DNA from: an uncultured Prevotellaceae bacterium | GTDB lineage: Bacteria > Bacteroidota > Bacteroidia > Bacteroidales > Muribaculaceae | Reading direction: 5' to 3' | Assembly (NCBI GenBank): GCA_900318645.1 | Contig: ONLH01000003.1 | Coordinates: 96,537 to 160,536, forward strand | DNA: 64,000 nt | Shown: positions 1 to 9,812 of the stretch, piece by piece | Position numbering within the stretch: position 1 is the first letter of the stretch | Layout of the letters: every line of letters starts with the position of its first letter | Program-made: the position numbers and the translations under genes | The notes under the pieces: model-generated | Told to the model about the DNA's origin: nothing | The model's input: the letters and a program-made list of their open reading frames with translations, nothing else | Database searches by the model: none

Positions 1-2
1 GT

Positions 3-1337
3 ACCACTGGTCATGCCTGCCAGATTCTGCAACAGATGTGCCCCGATGTCAATGACATGGTGAATATGGATGCTGGCGGCTCGGCCGAGATGCTGGTGCG
101 AGGCGAAATCATCAACAGGACGATGGAGGGAACTCCTCGTGGTGTAGCGACCGGATGGATGGTTGAGGCTATCGGCGAGGAAGACAACGAGTTGGCGAGC
201 ATCGCCTTTGACAAGCATCGCGTCGAAATGCCCAGTTACGCTACGTTGACACCGCGCATCTTGGGCTATAACAAAATCGGTGAACTCATTGATGAGGACG
301 TGAAGGGCTTTACCCTGTCCTGTGACGAGGCCATCGGAACTGCCGACGGTGAAGTGTTCGTCGCTGGCAGTGAGGATGCGACAGGCTTACTTACCGTCAC
401 ATTGGGTGAGATGACCGCCACAGTGCCCGTTCACGTGCTGGCCGCCGAACCGGGTCTGGTTCTCAAGCCCATCGTTATCGACAAGCGTGAATATCCTATT
501 GAGGTATCGGCTCAGGTTCTGGATAACACCTATTTCTTTGACCCTGCAACGCTCAATTGGACGTTTGCTGATGACGGTATCGCTACTGTTACCGATGGCG
601 TACTGCGTGGACAGTGTAATGGAGAGACCAAGTTGAGCTGTGCGCTGGGAACCTTCAATGACACGACTCTGGTACAGGTTCAGTTGGCACCTTCGGCCTA
701 CCTGTATGAAGGATGGGACGGCTGGACACTGAAGGGTATCGGAGCCAAAAATATGGTCCTTGACGAGGCTACAGGTGACATTACCTACAACTACGTGACC
801 AACCGTTCACCGTCGCTGACATTGACCAAGGACGTGACCTTCTACGGCCTGCCCGACACAATCGGTATGGTATTTAATTCGTCACTGCCTATTGATTACA
901 TTCAGATTGACACGCGTAACCGATTCAAGACCAAGTCCAATTATATCAAGTATTATCCCGAAGATGGTTCAGAGTATTTCCTTCCCGGCAAGGATTACCG
1001 CGTCGTGATGGATCTGGCTTCGCTGGGTGGTACCGATTATGTGGGCACTTATCCTGTGTCCATCAAGTTGATCAAGTTCTCTATAAATAAGGATGCCGAG
1101 GCCGGTGACCAGACCATGTCCATCAAGTCGCTGTACTGCCACTATCCCTTGACGGGACTTGAACACCTCCCGGGTGACGTGAATATTGACAATGAGGTCA
1201 ATATTGCCGACGTCAACGCCATCATCAGCAATATCCTGGCCTCAGAACCTTATGACGTCCTGACTGACGTCAACAGCGACGGTGAGGTGAACATTGCTGA
1301 TATTAACTTTGTTCTTGATCTCATCCTTGCTGATTGA
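3..1337 (+). CDS. Phosphodiester glycosidase (NAGPA-like) with C-terminal dockerin, 5' end outside window
   Basis: The reading frame is open from the window edge, so the N-terminus is missing. The first ~65 residues contain the motif DAGGSAEMLVRGEI followed by VATGWMVEA, typical of the end of the phosphodiester glycosidase (NAGPA, uncovering-enzyme-like) domain. Next comes a long beta-rich region with bacterial-Ig-like character (ATLTPRILGYNKIG... LSCALGTFND). The last ~57 residues are two dockerin-like EF-hand halves (DVNIDNEVNIADVNA and DVNSDGEVNIADIN); the first half has N where G is usual in the calcium loop. It is probably secreted and acts on phosphodiester-linked sugars, but the substrate is unknown. 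No clear terminator follows, only an inverted repeat at 1398-1429. Confidence 0.75.
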   Translation, partial: TTGHACQILQQMCPDVNDMVNMDAGGSAEMLVRGEIINRTMEGTPRGVATGWMVEAIGEEDNELASIAFDKHRVEMPSYATLTPRILGYNKIGELIDEDVKGFTLSCDEAIGTADGEVFVAGSEDATGLLTVTLGEMTATVPVHVLAAEPGLVLKPIVIDKREYPIEVSAQVLDNTYFFDPATLNWTFADDGIATVTDGVLRGQCNGETKLSCALGTFNDTTLVQVQLAPSAYLYEGWDGWTLKGIGAKNMVLDEATGDITYNYVTNRSPSLTLTKDVTFYGLPDTIGMVFNSSLPIDYIQIDTRNRFKTKSNYIKYYPEDGSEYFLPGKDYRVVMDLASLGGTDYVGTYPVSIKLIKFSINKDAEAGDQTMSIKSLYCHYPLTGLEHLPGDVNIDNEVNIADVNAIISNILASEPYDVLTDVNSDGEVNIADINFVLDLILAD

Positions 1338-1397
1338 TCACGGGCTGGGGTTTCCCGCTACGCTCTACAAGAGACTTTTTTCTAAAAACATCATGCA

Positions 1398-1429
1398 TTC
1401 TCCTTGTAATATGCATATTACAGGGAGAA
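1398..1429. repeat. 32-bp near-perfect inverted repeat before a promoter
   Basis: Two 16-bp arms meet with no spacer; 15 of 16 positions are complementary and the exception (1404/1423) would be a G-U pair in RNA. The core TGTAATATGCATATTACA (1405-1422) is a perfect palindrome. It ends 6 bp before the -7 box at 1436, so it covers the -33 region. It could be an operator or a terminator for the upstream gene, but there is no T-run after it on the + strand. Confidence 0.7.
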
Positions 1430-1435
1430 ATGTTG

Positions 1436-1444
1436 TATATTTGC
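1436..1444 (+). promoter_or_regulatory. Bacteroidota -7 promoter box for the FGE-like gene
   Basis: TATATTTGC is an exact match to TAnnTTTGC, 66 bp before the GTG start at 1511. No good TTTG -33 box lies at the usual 19-21 bp, which is instead occupied by the inverted repeat. Confidence 0.6.
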
Positions 1445-1510
1445 AGAATGAAATGAATACCATATTATTAACTGATTAACAATCAAACTATTAACGATTC
1501 AAGAGAAGCC

Positions 1511-4504
1511 GTGAAGAAATCATTGCAAACCCTTGGGCTGTTGCTGGTGGCATTGCTGCCGGTGACAATGAGTGCCCGTGATATTTTGGGCGATGTAAAC
1601 CATGATGACCGTGTGAACATCAGCGACGTGACATCATTAATCTCCATTCTGCTGAACAGTGATGCAGAAACATCTGGCAACCCTAATGCCGATACCAATC
1701 GTGATGGTGTCATCACCATTGCCGACGTGACCGAATTGATTAACTATCTGTTGGGTGATGTTGACCTAAACCCGTCAGTGACCGAGACCTTTGAGGTCAA
1801 CGGCGTGAAGTTCACGATGGTAAAGGTCGAGGGTGGCACCTTCACGATGGGTGCGACCGCCGAGCAGGGCGACGAATATGAACCTGATGAGTTGCCGACC
1901 CATCAGGTGACGCTGTCGACCTACAGTATCGGTCAGACCGAGGTGACGCAGGAACTGTGGCAGGCCGTGATGGGAGATAATCCGAGCCATTTCGGTCGTG
2001 GCGATGAGAACAGGGGGCAGCTTCCTGTGGACCGAGTTTCATGGGTAACTTGCCAGGAATTTATCGTTAGACTGAATGAGTTGACCGGAAGGAACTTCCG
2101 CCTGCCTACCGAGGCCGAGTGGGAATTTGCCGCCCGTGGCGGTAACCGCAGCCAGGGCTACAAGTATGCTGGCAGCAACACGCTGGATGATGTGGCATGG
2201 TATCAAGAGAATGCCATAAAAGAAAAGGAGAACAATAGGGTGGGTGTCCCTGATCCACTGCAGACTACCAAGTACGTTGCGATGAAGCAGCCCAACGAGT
2301 TGGGGCTGTATGACATGAGCGGCAACGTCTGTGAAGCGTGCTATGATAGGTTTGGGGACTACAGCGGCACACCTCAGATTGATCCAGTAGGGGTTTCTTC
2401 AGCTACTTATGTAGTGTTCCGTGGGGGCGATTGCACCGACCCTGCCAGTGAATGTCGCGTGTCCAATAGGACAGAAGTGTGGTCGACAGATTTTTGGGCC
2501 TATGGTCTGCGTCTTGTCCTTGATGAGGAAGATAGTCCCAAATTCCGCACGTCCAAGAATGTTGTGCAGTTATTTATTGGCGAAAGCAAGACCGTCACCA
2601 TGCTCAATGGTCATGGTTCCTATACTGTCACCGGAGGAGATAACAACGTGTTTAATAACATGGATGATGACTGCTTGACAGTAACCGGCAAGGCCGAAGG
2701 CACTACTACTCTCTTTATCACAGATAATGCAACGGGAGTAACGACGACCCTGACAGCTATTGTTTATTTGGATAGTGAATTCGTTGGGGGACTCAGGATG
2801 GTAAAGGTCGAGGGAGGCACTTTCATGATGGGTGCAACAGCCGAGCAAGGCGATGATTATCAGCAGAACGAGCTGCCGGTCCATGAGGTGTCGGTGTCAA
2901 GTTTCTACATCAGCGAGACCGAGTTGCCGCAGGACCTGTGGTCGTTTTATCTGAGGGACCCGAGCCACTTCCACTTTAACCCCCCGATGGAGAAACCTAA
3001 GAGGGACAGCAAATCGGGCTATACCCCCTATGAGTATAATTATTACTTGATGGACTGCCCAGTGGAACGAATCTCTTGGTACGATTGTCAGAAGTTTATC
3101 GCCAGGTTGAACAAGAGGACTGGCCAGCACTTCCGCCTGCCCACCGAGGCTGAGTGGGAATATGCTGCCCGTGGCGGCAAATTTTGCCGCGGTTACAAGT
3201 ACTCTGGCAGTGATTCTTTAGACGATTTTAATCATGAATGGAGAAGAACAATTCCCGTACCTTCAGGAAAGCCTAATGAGTTGGGACTGTCTAACATGAG
3301 TGACAACGTGATGGAATGGTGCCTGGATATGTACGGTGGCTACAGCAGTACAGCCCAGACCGACCCGATAGGGCCTGTGGAGGGCACAAATCGTGTGGTA
3401 CGAGGTGGAGCTTGGAATAGTGATGCCAGTGGCTACCGTGTGTCGAAACGTGAAGGCATACATCCTGACTTCTTGGCTGACTACCTGGGAATGCGTCTCG
3501 TTCTTGACGTGGAGGACAGCTCTAAGTTCCGTCTGAGCGAAACCGTCATGGAACTTCAAATGGGCACTAAACAGGAAGTCGATATCCTGAACGGTAATGG
3601 CCAGTATGAATACACTGTGGTTGAAGGTAGCGATAACGTATTTATTGATTTTGTTGATAATGATACTTTTATTGTGTACGCGCTAGTGTCTGGCACGGCC
3701 ACCGTTCATGTTACCGATGTCAGCACTGGAGCTTCTACGGTCCTCGTTGTCGTTGTGCCTGAAGTTGAGCCTGTGACCGAGACGTTCACTGTAAATGGTG
3801 TGTCGTTCACAATGAAGGAAGTCCATGGCTTTCTGTTTACGATGGGTGCAAAAGATTCATGGGACGACGTGAATGATAATGAGATGCCTGCTCATCTTGT
3901 GAAACTCTCAAGTTTCAACATTGGTGAGACCGAGGTTACACAAGCCTTGTGGCTGGCAGTGATGGGAAAAAACCCGAGCTATTTCTTGGGAGACCTGAAT
4001 CGTCCCGTAGAGAACGTGTCCTGGAGTGATTGCCAGGAGTTTATCACTAAGTTGAACGCATTGACGGGCCGTCAGTTCCGTCTGCCGACCGAGGCGGAGT
4101 GGGAGTATGCAGCTTGTGGTGCTTGCCAACATGATGAATATACCGATCATGGTCGCATGTATGCAGGTGGTGGCTGGATTGAGCAGTTGGCTTGGTATTA
4201 CGACAACAGCTATGCCGTGGGCATGGGAAGTAATGATTATGGCACTCATCCCGTGGGTACCAAGCAATCCAACAGTCTAGGCCTTTACGACATGTCTGGC
4301 AATGTGTGGGAGTGGTGTCAGGACAGGTACGGTGCCTACAGTAGTGAGCTCCAAATCAACCCGACGGGTCCTGCCACGGGTTCTTATCGTGTGATTCGTG
4401 GCGGCAGCTGGTGCAACTCTGCCAAGTATTGCCGTGTAGCTTGCCGCAACTACAACGAACCGGACTATGCCGAGTACCATGTCGGCCTCCGATTGGCGCT
4501 TTAA
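1511..4504 (+). CDS. Secreted protein with N-terminal dockerin and three FGE-sulfatase-like domains
   Basis: 997 residues from a GTG start, chosen because a signal peptide (residues 1-22) follows directly. Residues 27-82 are a two-half dockerin. Three formylglycine-generating-enzyme-fold (SUMF1-like) domains follow at about 95-336, 427-663 and 758-997, each with the family marks EGGTFTMGA or similar, ETEVTQELW, FRLPTEAEWEFAARGG, LGLYDMSGNV and RGG near the end. Short Ig-like linkers separate them. The FGE copper-site cysteine region differs: domain 3 reads GGSWCNSAKYC, domain 1 GGDCTDPASEC, and domain 2 has none (GGAWNSDASGY). A formylglycine-forming activity is therefore not assured; such folds also serve as binding modules. 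Likely surface or secreted. Three copies in one chain is unusual. A hairpin terminator follows at 4535. Confidence 0.85.
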   Translation: MKKSLQTLGLLLVALLPVTMSARDILGDVNHDDRVNISDVTSLISILLNSDAETSGNPNADTNRDGVITIADVTELINYLLGDVDLNPSVTETFEVNGVKFTMVKVEGGTFTMGATAEQGDEYEPDELPTHQVTLSTYSIGQTEVTQELWQAVMGDNPSHFGRGDENRGQLPVDRVSWVTCQEFIVRLNELTGRNFRLPTEAEWEFAARGGNRSQGYKYAGSNTLDDVAWYQENAIKEKENNRVGVPDPLQTTKYVAMKQPNELGLYDMSGNVCEACYDRFGDYSGTPQIDPVGVSSATYVVFRGGDCTDPASECRVSNRTEVWSTDFWAYGLRLVLDEEDSPKFRTSKNVVQLFIGESKTVTMLNGHGSYTVTGGDNNVFNNMDDDCLTVTGKAEGTTTLFITDNATGVTTTLTAIVYLDSEFVGGLRMVKVEGGTFMMGATAEQGDDYQQNELPVHEVSVSSFYISETELPQDLWSFYLRDPSHFHFNPPMEKPKRDSKSGYTPYEYNYYLMDCPVERISWYDCQKFIARLNKRTGQHFRLPTEAEWEYAARGGKFCRGYKYSGSDSLDDFNHEWRRTIPVPSGKPNELGLSNMSDNVMEWCLDMYGGYSSTAQTDPIGPVEGTNRVVRGGAWNSDASGYRVSKREGIHPDFLADYLGMRLVLDVEDSSKFRLSETVMELQMGTKQEVDILNGNGQYEYTVVEGSDNVFIDFVDNDTFIVYALVSGTATVHVTDVSTGASTVLVVVVPEVEPVTETFTVNGVSFTMKEVHGFLFTMGAKDSWDDVNDNEMPAHLVKLSSFNIGETEVTQALWLAVMGKNPSYFLGDLNRPVENVSWSDCQEFITKLNALTGRQFRLPTEAEWEYAACGACQHDEYTDHGRMYAGGGWIEQLAWYYDNSYAVGMGSNDYGTHPVGTKQSNSLGLYDMSGNVWEWCQDRYGAYSSELQINPTGPATGSYRVIRGGSWCNSAKYCRVACRNYNEPDYAEYHVGLRLAL

Positions 4505-4534
4505 GTTCTCCCTTTAAAAGAGAATGAATCAATA

Positions 4535-4571
4535 AGAAACGAGGGTGGATGACGAGTCCCCCTCGTTTTCT
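4535..4571 (+). terminator. Hairpin terminator after the FGE-like gene
   Basis: AACGAGGG pairs with CCCTCGTT across a 14-nt loop and is followed by TTTCTTTA. Confidence 0.6.
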
Positions 4572-4649
4572 TTATGCGAGTCAAACTCAAGATGGACCAA
4601 CTATCAATAATAACAGCCCAACAATTAGGTTAATAACGGGATTTTTTTG

Positions 4650-4658
4650 TAATTTTGC
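4650..4658 (+). promoter_or_regulatory. -7 promoter box of the suf operon
   Basis: TAATTTTGC matches TAnnTTTGC exactly, 34 bp before the sufB start. No obvious regulator site (IscR/Fur-like palindrome) was seen around it. Confidence 0.6.
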
Positions 4659-4692
4659 GGGCTCAAACCGTAGAGGTAACCATTAATAACTC

Positions 4693-6153
4693 ATGAAAGA
4701 GACCGAGAAACCCGAGAAAGGGAATCAGATTATAGAAGAAGCGGCACAAGCCGAGTACAAGTACGGCTTTGTGACCGATATCGAGACCGAGGTCATCCCC
4801 AAGGGACTTGACGAGGATGTGGTGCGCCGCATCTCGGCCTTGAAAGGTGAGCCCGAGTGGCTGCTGGATTTCCGCCTGAAGGCTTATCGCCACTGGCTGA
4901 CGCTGAAGGCTCCCACGTGGGGCCATGTGCATGTGCCCGAAATTGACTATCAGGCCATCAGTTACTATGCCGCCCCGCGCAAGCTGAAAAAAGGCGGTGT
5001 CGAGGACATTGACCCCGAGTTGAAGAAGACCTTCGACAAGTTGGGTATCCCCCTGGAGGAACAGTTGCGCCTGAGCGGCATGGCTGTTGATGCTGTGATG
5101 GACAGCGTGAGCGTCAAGACGACCTATCGTGAGCGCCTAGCCGAGCTGGGTGTCATCTTCTGTTCCATCAGCGAGGCCGTAAAGGACTACCCTGACCTGG
5201 TGCGTAAGTACCTGGGCAAGGTGGTGCCTTATACCGACAATTTCTACGCAGCGCTGAACTCGGCAGTCTTCAGTGACGGCTCGTTTGTCTATATTCCTAA
5301 GGGCGTGCGTTGCCCGATGGAACTGTCCACCTACTTCCGTATCAATGCGGCACAGACAGGTCAGTTTGAGCGAACGCTCATCGTGGCTGATGACGATGCC
5401 TACGTTTCCTATCTGGAAGGTTGTACTGCCCCCATGCGTGACGAGAATCAGCTGCACGCCGCCATCGTCGAGATTATCGTTGAGGACCGTGCCGAGGTCA
5501 AGTACAGCACCGTCCAGAACTGGTATCCTGGCGATAAGGATGGTAAGGGCGGTATCTACAACCTGGTGACCAAGCGCGGCCTGTGCCGTGGCGACCACAG
5601 CAAGTTGTCGTGGACCCAGGTCGAGACTGGTAGTGCCATCACATGGAAATACCCGAGCTGCGTGCTCAAGGGGGACCATTCTGTTGGTGAATTCTACAGC
5701 GTGGCCCTGACCAACAACTGGCAAGAGGCTGACACGGGCACCAAGATGATCCACCTGGGCAAAAACAGCACGAGCACCATCGTGAGCAAGGGCATCAGTG
5801 CCGGACATAGCCAGAACAGCTATCGCGGTATGGTCAAGATTGCCCCCAAGGCGACCGGTTGCCGCAACTTCACCCAGTGTGACAGTCTGCTGCTGAGCGA
5901 TACCAGTGGCGCCCACACCTTCCCCGTCATCGAGGTGGGTAACGACACGTCGGTGGTCGAACACGAGGCAACGACGAGCAAAATCAACGAGGATCAGATT
6001 TTCTACTGCAACCAGCGCGGCATCCCGACCGAGGACGCTGTGGGACTCATCGTCAACGGCTATGCCAAGGAGGTCATGGCCAAGTTGCCGATGGAGTTTG
6101 CTGTCGAAGCCCAGAAACTGCTCAGCATCTCGCTCGAGGGCAGCGTGGGATGA
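4693..6153 (+). CDS. sufB: Fe-S cluster assembly scaffold SufB
   Basis: 486 residues, full length for SufB. The SufBD core is clear: [42 protein letters not shown], and the C-terminal [27 protein letters not shown]. SufB forms the SufBC2D scaffold in the cytoplasm, where sulfur from SufS is assembled with iron. First gene of sufB-C-D-S, 66 bp before sufC, with a short GGAGTTA array in the gap. The start at 4693 is supported by the promoter at 4650. There is no sufA or sufE gene beside it. Confidence 0.97.
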   Translation: MKETEKPEKGNQIIEEAAQAEYKYGFVTDIETEVIPKGLDEDVVRRISALKGEPEWLLDFRLKAYRHWLTLKAPTWGHVHVPEIDYQAISYYAAPRKLKKGGVEDIDPELKKTFDKLGIPLEEQLRLSGMAVDAVMDSVSVKTTYRERLAELGVIFCSISEAVKDYPDLVRKYLGKVVPYTDNFYAALNSAVFSDGSFVYIPKGVRCPMELSTYFRINAAQTGQFERTLIVADDDAYVSYLEGCTAPMRDENQLHAAIVEIIVEDRAEVKYSTVQNWYPGDKDGKGGIYNLVTKRGLCRGDHSKLSWTQVETGSAITWKYPSCVLKGDHSVGEFYSVALTNNWQEADTGTKMIHLGKNSTSTIVSKGISAGHSQNSYRGMVKIAPKATGCRNFTQCDSLLLSDTSGAHTFPVIEVGNDTSVVEHEATTSKINEDQIFYCNQRGIPTEDAVGLIVNGYAKEVMAKLPMEFAVEAQKLLSISLEGSVG

Positions 6154-6157
6154 TTTT

Positions 6158-6192
6158 TAGTGAGGAGTTAGGAGTTAGAAGTGAGGAGTTGA
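6158..6192 (+). repeat. 7-bp tandem array (GGAGTTA type) after sufB
   Basis: Imperfect units of AGGAGTT/AGAAGTG start 4-5 nt after the sufB stop codon. On the sense strand the unit is the same as in the arrays after the DUF3467 gene and the UvrA-like gene. Confidence 0.7.
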
Positions 6193-6219
6193 AATAACAA
6201 AAACGAGATATAACAAATT

Positions 6220-6978
6220 ATGTTAGTAATTAAGGATTTACGGGCATCAATAGAGGATAAACAGATTTTGAAGGGCATCAACTTGACCGTTAAGCCCGGT
6301 GAGGTGCATGCCATCATGGGACCTAACGGCTCGGGCAAGAGCACCCTAAGCGCCGTGCTCACAGGCAATCCCGCCTATACCGTGACTGGCGGCAGCGTGG
6401 AGTTTTACGGCAAGGACTTGCTGGCTCTCTCTCCTGAGGACCGCGCCCACGAAGGTCTGTTCTTGAGTTTCCAGTATCCCGTCGAGATTCCTGGCGTGTC
6501 GATGGTCAACTTCATGCGTACCGCCTTGAACGAGAAGCGCAAATACTTCGGTCAGGAACCGCTGAGTGCCGCCGACTTCCTGAAGTTGATGCGTGAGAAG
6601 CGCAGCATCGTGCAGCTTGACAACAAGCTTGCCTCGCGTGCTGTCAATGAGGGTTTCTCGGGTGGTGAGAAGAAGCGCAACGAGATTTTCCAGATGGCGA
6701 TGCTTGAGCCCAAGCTGAGCATTCTCGACGAGACCGACAGCGGCCTTGACATCGATGCCTTGCGCATCGTTGCCAGCGGTGTGAACACGCTCAAGAGCAA
6801 GGACAACGCCACTATCGTCATCACCCACTATCAGCGTCTGCTGGACTACATCAAGCCCGACTTTGTACATGTCCTGTACAAGGGACGCATCGTCATGAGT
6901 GCCGGTCCCGAGTTGGCACTTGAGCTTGAGGAGAAGGGTTATGACTGGATCAAGGAACAAGTCGATTCACAGCAATAA
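6220..6978 (+). CDS. sufC: Fe-S assembly ATPase SufC
   Basis: 252 residues. ABC-type ATPase with Walker [10 protein letters not shown] (res ~35-43), signature [10 protein letters not shown] and the family-specific Walker B region [16 protein letters not shown]. SufC powers the SufBC2D scaffold; it is a soluble ABC protein without membrane partners. It ends 6 bp before sufD, which indicates translational coupling. Confidence 0.97.
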   Translation: MLVIKDLRASIEDKQILKGINLTVKPGEVHAIMGPNGSGKSTLSAVLTGNPAYTVTGGSVEFYGKDLLALSPEDRAHEGLFLSFQYPVEIPGVSMVNFMRTALNEKRKYFGQEPLSAADFLKLMREKRSIVQLDNKLASRAVNEGFSGGEKKRNEIFQMAMLEPKLSILDETDSGLDIDALRIVASGVNTLKSKDNATIVITHYQRLLDYIKPDFVHVLYKGRIVMSAGPELALELEEKGYDWIKEQVDSQQ

Positions 6979-6984
6979 GGACAG

Positions 6985-8334
6985 ATGAACGCGCTCAAGC
7001 AATATATCGACCTGTATGATGAGAACCGTGAGCTCATCGAGCAACAGTCTCCCGCGCTGCTGAACAAGCTGCGCCAGGATGCTCGCACTCAGTTGAATGA
7101 CGCCCGCCTGCCACGCAAGGGCAGCGAGGATTATGAGGCGACCGATCTGGAGGCTGTGTTCTCTCATGACTATGGCGTGAACGTGAACAGGTTACCCTTC
7201 GACGCCGACCCTGGCGAGACGTTCCACTGTGATGTTCCCAACATGAGCACCTGCCTGTACTACAGTAGCAATGATGCTTTCCACAGCAGCCCAACCGCCG
7301 AGCGCAACATCGGCCAGGTGGTGGTATTGCCCTTCAGTATGGCAGCCGTGGATTATCCTGAGCTGATGTCGGCCTACTATGGCAAGTTGGCACATCTGAA
7401 AGATCCCACCGTTGCGCTCAACAGTCTGTTGGTGCAGGATGGTCTTTTCATCTATGTTCCTGATGGGGTCATTCCCGAACGTCCCATCCAGCTGGTGAAT
7501 ATCTTCAATGCTGCCCTCGACATGATGGTGCAGCGTCGCCTGCTCATTGTCGTGGGCAAGAATGCCGCCCTCAAGCTGCTCTCGTGTGACCACACCCAAT
7601 GTCCCGACTACCGCTACCTGAACAACCAGGTGGTGGAGATTGTCGCTATGCAGGGCAGTACTGTCGATTACTATGATATGGAAGAGAGCACACCGCAGAC
7701 CAACCGCGTGTCGTCTATCTATGTGGAACAGCATGAGGGAAGTAATGTGCTCATCGACGGCATCACGCTTATCAATGGATTTACCCGCAACAATTACCAT
7801 GTTGAGGTCAATGGCGAGCATGCCGAGACCCATCTGCTGGGCATGACCATTGCCAGTGGCGAGCAGCATGTGGACAGCCACACCTTCATCAGCCACAATG
7901 CACCTCGTTGCCACAGCAACGAGATGTTCAAGTATGTGCTCAACGACAATGCTGTTGGCGCTTTCGCTGGTAAAATCCTGGTGCAGCCCAACTGCCCGCG
8001 TGTCGAGGCCTATCAGGGCAACCGCAACCTGTGTGGAGCACCGACTGCCAAGATGTACACCAAGCCGCAACTTGAGATTTACACCGACGATGTGATGTGT
8101 TCCCACGGTTCGGCTGTAGGTCAGCTTGACGAGGATGCGCTGTTCTATATGCGTACCCGCGGCATCGGTATTGATGAGGCGCGTCGCCTGTTGATGCAGG
8201 CCTTTGTCGCCGATGTCATCGACGGTGTGCGTCTTGACGCCCTCAAGGACCGCCTGCACTTCCTGGTAGAGAAACGCTTCGCCGGAACGTTGAGCAATTG
8301 CGCTGGCTGTATGGCAGCCTGCAAGAAAAACTAG
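6985..8334 (+). CDS. sufD: Fe-S assembly protein SufD
   Basis: 449 residues with the SufBD domain in the C-terminal two thirds (LLVQDGLFIYVPDGV, ISHNAPRCHSNEMFKYVLND, SHGSAVGQLDEDALFYMRTRGI). SufD is the SufB paralogue in the scaffold. An AAGGA ribosome-binding site overlaps the end of sufC. The TAG stop codon is itself part of a CTAG unit, the first of the 9-bp array that fills the gap before sufS. Confidence 0.96.
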   Translation: MNALKQYIDLYDENRELIEQQSPALLNKLRQDARTQLNDARLPRKGSEDYEATDLEAVFSHDYGVNVNRLPFDADPGETFHCDVPNMSTCLYYSSNDAFHSSPTAERNIGQVVVLPFSMAAVDYPELMSAYYGKLAHLKDPTVALNSLLVQDGLFIYVPDGVIPERPIQLVNIFNAALDMMVQRRLLIVVGKNAALKLLSCDHTQCPDYRYLNNQVVEIVAMQGSTVDYYDMEESTPQTNRVSSIYVEQHEGSNVLIDGITLINGFTRNNYHVEVNGEHAETHLLGMTIASGEQHVDSHTFISHNAPRCHSNEMFKYVLNDNAVGAFAGKILVQPNCPRVEAYQGNRNLCGAPTAKMYTKPQLEIYTDDVMCSHGSAVGQLDEDALFYMRTRGIGIDEARRLLMQAFVADVIDGVRLDALKDRLHFLVEKRFAGTLSNCAGCMAACKKN

Positions 8335-8398
8335 AAATTCTAGACTATCCTAGAACATCTAGACTTTCTAGATAATCTAGAGCATCCAGAAACTAGGA
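8331..8398. repeat. 9-bp tandem array with CTAG cores between sufD and sufS
   Basis: CTAG occurs at 8331, 8340, 8350, 8359, 8368, 8377 and 8393, that is at 9-10 bp steps and then a gap. The first unit includes the sufD stop codon. The palindromic core makes the array able to fold as RNA. Confidence 0.85.
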
Positions 8399-8422
8399 AC
8401 AAATAACTGGAAACAAAGAAAT

Positions 8423-9634
8423 ATGGACATCAACAAGATACGTGAGGATTATCCCATCCTGCAACGCCAGATTGAGGGCCGCCCGCTCGTCTATCTCGAC
8501 AATGCGGCGACGTCCCAGACGCCTCGTCCCGTTGTGGAGGCCATTGACCGGATGTACTACCACTACAAGGCCAATGTGCACCGTGGCGTCCACACCCTCT
8601 CGCAGGAAGCGACCGACCTCGTGGAACAGACGCGTGAAAAGGTGCGTAGTTTCATCAACGCCGGCAGCATCGAGGAGGTGATTTTCACTCGTGGCACCAC
8701 CGAGGGCATCAACCTCGTGGCATCGTCTTTCGGCCAGATGCTGGAGAACGGTGATGAAATTATCGTCACTGTGATGGAGCATCACAGCAATATCGTGCCC
8801 TGGCAACTCATCGGGCAGCGCAAGCGAGTGACCCTGCGTGTTGTGCCCATCGACGATAGCGGTCAGGTGGATATGCAGTCCTATGAGGATCTGTTCAGCG
8901 ACAGTACACGCTTTGTCGCTCTCGCTCATGTGTCTAATGTGTTGGGAACGGTCAATCCTGTCAAGGAGATGATTGCCATTGCCCATCGTCATGGCGTTCC
9001 TGTGCTTATTGACGGTGCTCAGGCCGCTCCCCACGTCAAGGTTGATGTGAAGGATCTGGATTGCGACTTCTACGCTTTCTCGAGCCACAAGATGTATGGT
9101 CCCGCTGGCGTGGGCATCCTCTATGGCAAACGTTACTGGCTGGACAAGATGCCACCCTATCAAGGCGGTGGCGAGATGATTGGGCAGGTATCCTTTGAAC
9201 GTACTACCTTTGCAGCACTGCCGTTCAAGTTCGAGGCGGGCACGCCTGACTTTGTTGATATTGCCGCCTTCGGAGCAGCCATCGACTATATCCAGGGCTT
9301 GGGCATCGACAACATCGCTGCCCATGAGCATGAGCTGCTCACTGCTGCTGTCGATGGCTTGAAGACGATTGACGGCATTCGTCTGTTCGGCACCGCACCC
9401 GGCAAGAGTGGGGTGGTGTCGTTCCTGGTAGGAAATATCAGCAGCTATGACATGGGCCTGCTGCTTGACAAGTTGGGCATCGCCGTTCGTACGGGTCATC
9501 ACTGTGCTCAACCGCTGATGGCGCGCTATGGCGTGACCGGCATGGTGCGTGCATCGTTCGCCGTCTATAATACACTTGACGAGGTTGCCGCCTTTGTTGC
9601 CGCCACTCGTCGTGTCGCCACCATGCTGCAATAG
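8423..9634 (+). CDS. sufS: Cysteine desulfurase SufS
   Basis: 403 residues, PLP-dependent class V aminotransferase fold. The PLP lysine is in FSSHKMYGPAG and the persulfide cysteine in VRTGHHCAQPLM, the short-loop SufS (group II) pattern; the N-terminus IREDYPILQRQIEGRPLVYLDNAATSQTP is typical. It frees sulfur from cysteine for the SufBCD scaffold. Last gene of the operon, followed by the terminator at 9665. Confidence 0.96.
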   Translation: MDINKIREDYPILQRQIEGRPLVYLDNAATSQTPRPVVEAIDRMYYHYKANVHRGVHTLSQEATDLVEQTREKVRSFINAGSIEEVIFTRGTTEGINLVASSFGQMLENGDEIIVTVMEHHSNIVPWQLIGQRKRVTLRVVPIDDSGQVDMQSYEDLFSDSTRFVALAHVSNVLGTVNPVKEMIAIAHRHGVPVLIDGAQAAPHVKVDVKDLDCDFYAFSSHKMYGPAGVGILYGKRYWLDKMPPYQGGGEMIGQVSFERTTFAALPFKFEAGTPDFVDIAAFGAAIDYIQGLGIDNIAAHEHELLTAAVDGLKTIDGIRLFGTAPGKSGVVSFLVGNISSYDMGLLLDKLGIAVRTGHHCAQPLMARYGVTGMVRASFAVYNTLDEVAAFVAATRRVATMLQ

Positions 9635-9664
9635 ATCGCGCAGAACATATATCATAACAAAGAG

Positions 9665-9692
9665 AAAAGACAGGGTTCACATCCTGTCTTTT
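9665..9692. terminator. Bidirectional terminator after sufS
   Basis: AAAAGACAGG and CCTGTCTTTT form a perfect 10-bp stem with an 8-nt loop. The A-run on the left and T-run on the right allow termination on both strands: sufS from the left and the small minus-strand unit from the right. Confidence 0.85.
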
Positions 9693-9801
9693 CCTGTCTA
9701 AGTGTTCTGAAGCCTATAGAAACTTTTAACTAAACCCAAATGCTCATGGTATAGATTGATGAAATCCTATCATAATTATTAACTATAAAACCTTGATTCA
9801 T
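9693..9801 (-). ncRNA. Candidate small transcript, possibly coding a 23-residue peptide
   Basis: A minus-strand unit runs from the promoter at 9813-9821 to the terminator at 9665-9692, so the RNA would be about 130-140 nt. It holds a 23-codon frame from an ATG at 9799-9801 (starting MNQGFIVN) to a TAG, beginning about 5 nt from the predicted transcription start. No ribosome-binding site is visible. It may be a regulatory RNA, a leaderless small protein or a chance unit. Confidence 0.4.
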
Positions 9802-9812
9802 TTTGTGTGAAG

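Noticed and set aside
5137-5964. 275-codon frame antisense to sufB, and similar long antisense frames at 7192-8259, 8393-9655 and 37908-39179
   Set aside because: All mirror well-identified genes and have shadow-type composition.
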